Positions 1 through 10,000 of a DNA stretch of 10,000 bases are shown here, piece by piece. Both the position numbers and the translations under genes were made by a program. Source of the DNA: Halisarca cf. caerulea. Its lineage: Eukaryota; Porifera; Demospongiae; Chondrillida; Halisarcidae. Within the stretch, counting starts at the first letter, position 1; each line of letters begins with the position of its first letter. The stretch spans positions 3,931,601-3,941,600 of the forward strand of contig CAUJGJ010000083.1 in NCBI GenBank assembly GCA_963170055.1. The letters are read 5' to 3'. The notes under the pieces are model-generated. The model made no database searches. It had not been told where the DNA came from and was given only the letters and a program-made list of their open reading frames with translations.

Positions 1-197
1 TTATCATTTCTTTATAAATCATACGATATTATACTCACGCACTGCAGCTTCAGGCACTCTTCACCTGCTTGTTACATTGGTCAAGATTCATGCTCCATAG
101 ACTATACTATACTCTGAGTATGAGGAGTGTATACCCTATAATATGCAGTACTGTAACAATGGTATTGTATTGATATAATATGATATATACACATGTA
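1..197. other. AT-rich intergenic sequence, nothing recognised
   Basis: AT-rich sequence with TA-rich runs (TATACTATACTCTGAG and similar). No coding, RNA or repeat signal is supported. Confidence 0.5.
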
Positions 198-629
198 CAG
201 TGGAACCTCAGGGCTCTATCTGGGATGAACTATATTTTGGGGGGTGGGGCTTTATGCAGTACTGCAGTGCATCAGTGCATGTCTGCCACGCAAGACATCA
301 TCGTAGTTTATACGTACGTGGTATCCTAGATGTCTATAAGATACATGCAGTGCAGCTACAGAAGTTAAGGATCGATCTCGAGGTGTAGATATATACATAC
401 GTATACTGTATTATAACATTATGTGGTGTATCGAAGAGGTATAAAACTAGAATAATCTGACACTCATTGCATGGGGAATGAAGAACATGCAGTGCTGGAT
501 TAGCAGGTTGCTGGATTATAGAGGTCAGTTTGTTGATTATCCATGGTAAGACCAAATGGTCGGTGCATGCCGGAGAATCTTACCCAGTTCAGGTGAATGC
601 AGAGCTGCCAGATAAGGCAGGTTCCACTG
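198..629. mobile_element. pogo/Tc1-mariner-like non-autonomous element (MITE), 432 bp
   Basis: Perfect 11-bp terminal inverted repeats, CAGTGGAACCT at 198-208 and its complement at 619-629. A further partly matching block follows (TATCTGG at both ends, offset by a small gap). Each end is flanked directly by TA (196-197 and 630-631), the target duplication of the Tc1-mariner/pogo superfamily, whose pogo-like members start CAGT or CAG. The interior has no long open frame resembling a DDE transposase, so the element is presumably mobilised in trans. It lies just beyond the collagen stop codon. Confidence 0.75.
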
Positions 630-877
630 TAATACGTTCGGCATGCATGCCCTGTGCATTACAGTGACATCAGAATAATTATATAATTGACTACTATAAT
701 TAACATCATGGTTACAGTGTTATATGTGACAGAGACTTAATTACAAATGCAAATGGAAGTTGGATGGCAAGGTATTGGTGTTATTCAAAGTTTATGAATG
801 CTAGAAAAAATGTATGATCATGGTCCACTTAGACTTACAATAAACAGAAAAGAATTAGCACGAACAAGGCTCATTAG
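630..877 (-). other. Presumed 3' UTR / downstream flank of the collagen gene
   Basis: AT-rich, non-coding sequence directly after the TAA stop on the minus strand. No canonical AATAAA or ATTAAA is visible on the minus strand here. The nearest candidate is the weaker variant CATAAA (complement of TTTATG at 791-796). Transcript end therefore cannot be placed, and the UTR might extend into the transposon-like element at 198-629. Confidence 0.4.
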
Positions 878-9588
<8,711 letters not shown>

Positions 9589-10000
9589 CTGCAGAACAAA
9601 ATCACAAGAAGCAATAAAATGATCAAGTGATTAATTATTGATTCCCTCATAAAGTGATTAAGTGACAATTACATTGCCCTCCAAAAAAAGTAACCACCAT
9701 GAAAAATGGTGGCCAATATCAGCAAAAAAGAGGAGTCACAGAAATGACAGATTTACAAGTAGGAAGTCAAACGTATCTTAAACTTTTCATGAATTACACT
9801 CTTATTGCTAAGAAAGGTCTTTTTTGCTTTGTCTTGTCAGTTTAGGTCCTTCATACTCCTTCCAATTTTGCAGTGTTCATATACCTAGAAGCAAGCACCA
9901 ACTTGTTTATCATATTTAAACTATTGCTCTCTCCAGGGAGAAGGGGAGAGTACATTCTAGAGCTCAGATTAGATTATTTTTGCATTCTTGTCAGCCATCA
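9589..10000. other. Intron sequence upstream of the first visible exon
   Basis: No Gly-X-Y exon is found on the minus strand here, so the next upstream exon lies beyond 10000. It contains a short inverted repeat, CCACCAT/ATGGTGG, at 9694-9700 and 9706-9712 with a 5-base loop. Otherwise AT-rich and unremarkable. Confidence 0.5.

Noticed and set aside
9694..9712. 7-bp hairpin CCACCAT-GAAAA-ATGGTGG
   Set aside because: Short stem, no U-run or other terminator context, and a eukaryotic intron. Expected by chance at this scale.

Overview
The window is animal genomic DNA carrying the 3' half of one gene on the minus strand: a fibrillar (COLFI-type) collagen. It reads from high to low coordinates, with 20 recognisable exons between 9588 and 878. 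No second protein gene, RNA gene, bacterial feature or CRISPR array is supported. Short symmetric Gly-X-Y exons split by introns, an intact C-propeptide, GT-AG splice sites, TA-flanked transposon ends and heavy microsatellite content all fit a metazoan nuclear genome. The C-propeptide is far enough from vertebrate chains that an invertebrate is likely, possibly an early-branching one such as a sponge or cnidarian; the sequence alone does not settle the species.

Layout in transcript order. Sixteen exons from 9588 down to 3586 encode about 426 residues of uninterrupted Gly-X-Y. Every one begins with a whole glycine codon and ends after a whole Y codon. Twelve are 54 nt; the others are 108, 216, 216 and 90 nt. 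The exon at 3058-2833 carries the last three triplets, the C-telopeptide/linker and the start of the C-propeptide. Exons at 2114-1909, 1441-1262 and 1021-878 complete the COLFI domain, ending in a TAA stop at 880-878. The visible open frame totals about 677 residues. The 5' part of the gene (promoter, signal peptide, N-propeptide, most of the helix) lies beyond position 10000.

Introns hold most of the window and are unusually repetitive. There are eight (CA)n/(GT)n tracts, up to about 370 bp. There are four unrelated minisatellites: 50 bp x about 6, exactly 29 bp x 10, exactly 19 bp x 12, and exactly 30 bp x about 12.5. One intron carries a 531-bp inverted-repeat element with 8-bp target duplications (4923-5453), and another carries two shorter element-like segments (8833 to about 8975, and 9062-9212). 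A 432-bp pogo/Tc1-mariner-like element with TA target duplications (198-629) lies downstream of the stop codon.

The most interesting observations are these: oppositely oriented CA and UG tracts bracket in-frame exons, so the pre-mRNA could fold around them; the C-propeptide has a changed cysteine layout; and the 531-bp element is a well-bounded non-autonomous DNA transposon.
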